Below, in pieces: positions 5,706 to 5,820 of a stretch of DNA of 5,820 bases. This DNA is from Pedosphaera sp. (GTDB lineage Bacteria; Verrucomicrobiota; Verrucomicrobiia; Limisphaerales; UBA9464), in NCBI GenBank assembly GCA_009695405.1, contig SIAZ01000226.1:1-5820 (forward strand). Reading direction: 5' to 3'. Under the pieces are notes generated by a model. The model did not search any database. It was not told the DNA's origin and saw only the letters and a program-made list of their open reading frames with translations. The stretch's first letter is position 1, and the number at the start of each line of letters is the position of its first letter. A program made the translations under genes and the position numbers.

Positions 5706-5820
5706 ATGGCTAGCATCCACCGCAGACCCAGATCGCCTTACTGGCACGGAGCCTTTCGACATGCCGGCAAACTCGTGCTCAGATCTACTGGATCACCCGA
5801 CAGGGCCATCGCCCGCCGCA
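5706..5820 (+). CDS. Site-specific integrase (tyrosine recombinase type), N-terminal fragment
   Basis: The ATG at 5706-5708 opens a frame reading MASIHRRPRSPYWHGAFRHA then GKLVLRSTGSPDRAIARR to the window edge. The pattern 'MAsi.krp.SpyW.aaf....Gr...rST...dr..A' is the N-terminal SAM-like/DNA-binding arm shared by many phage-type tyrosine recombinases, which catalyse integration and excision of mobile elements. The catalytic R-H-R-Y residues lie beyond the window. No clear Shine-Dalgarno precedes the ATG, and a tandem repeat occupies that place. It probably belongs to an integrative element extending rightwards. Confidence 0.72.
   Translation, partial: MASIHRRPRSPYWHGAFRHAGKLVLRSTGSPDRAIARR

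Overview
The window looks like a patch of bacterial chromosome, about 50% GC by eye, lying between mobile elements. The Gre-family factor with its KYDTRGLEASYLA motif, the NYN/OST-HTH protein, the AbiEii-like nucleotidyltransferase remnant and the MASIHRRPRSPYWHGAF integrase start are all, from memory, typical of Verrucomicrobiota. That assignment is an inference from family resemblance, not a measurement.

Layout. Bases 1-144 are the 3' end of an IS66-family element: the last 17 codons of the transposase plus a terminal repeat ending CGCTTAC. Bases 146-284 hold a decayed nucleotidyltransferase remnant. Bases 285-464 hold no convincing gene, only a small cluster of TTCGTG words. An intact Gre-type elongation factor (465-944, minus) and an intact NYN-nuclease/OST-HTH protein (1034-1909, plus) are divergently oriented across about 90 bases. 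A structured, gene-free stretch (1910-2132) follows and separates the NYN gene from a convergent operon.

The operon (minus strand, 5592 down to 2133) is the most interesting part. In transcription order it encodes a periplasmic cupredoxin-like copper protein, a membrane-bound sensor/HAMP/class III adenylate cyclase, and an outer-membrane beta-barrel protein. The gene order suggests an envelope-sensing unit in which a copper or redox protein, a cAMP-producing receptor and a porin act together. Each of the three genes carries exactly one visible reading-frame lesion: a one-base loss in an A run of the cupredoxin gene, a one-base gain in a G run of the cyclase gene, and an in-frame TGA in the porin signal peptide. 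The neighbouring Gre and NYN genes are intact. Either the operon is decaying as a unit or the sequence has homopolymer errors; reads would settle it.

The right edge has a possible IS3-family terminal sequence at 5578 that seems to truncate the cupredoxin gene. It is followed by a tandem 11-bp repeat immediately before the start of a tyrosine-recombinase-type integrase that runs off the window (5706-5820, plus).
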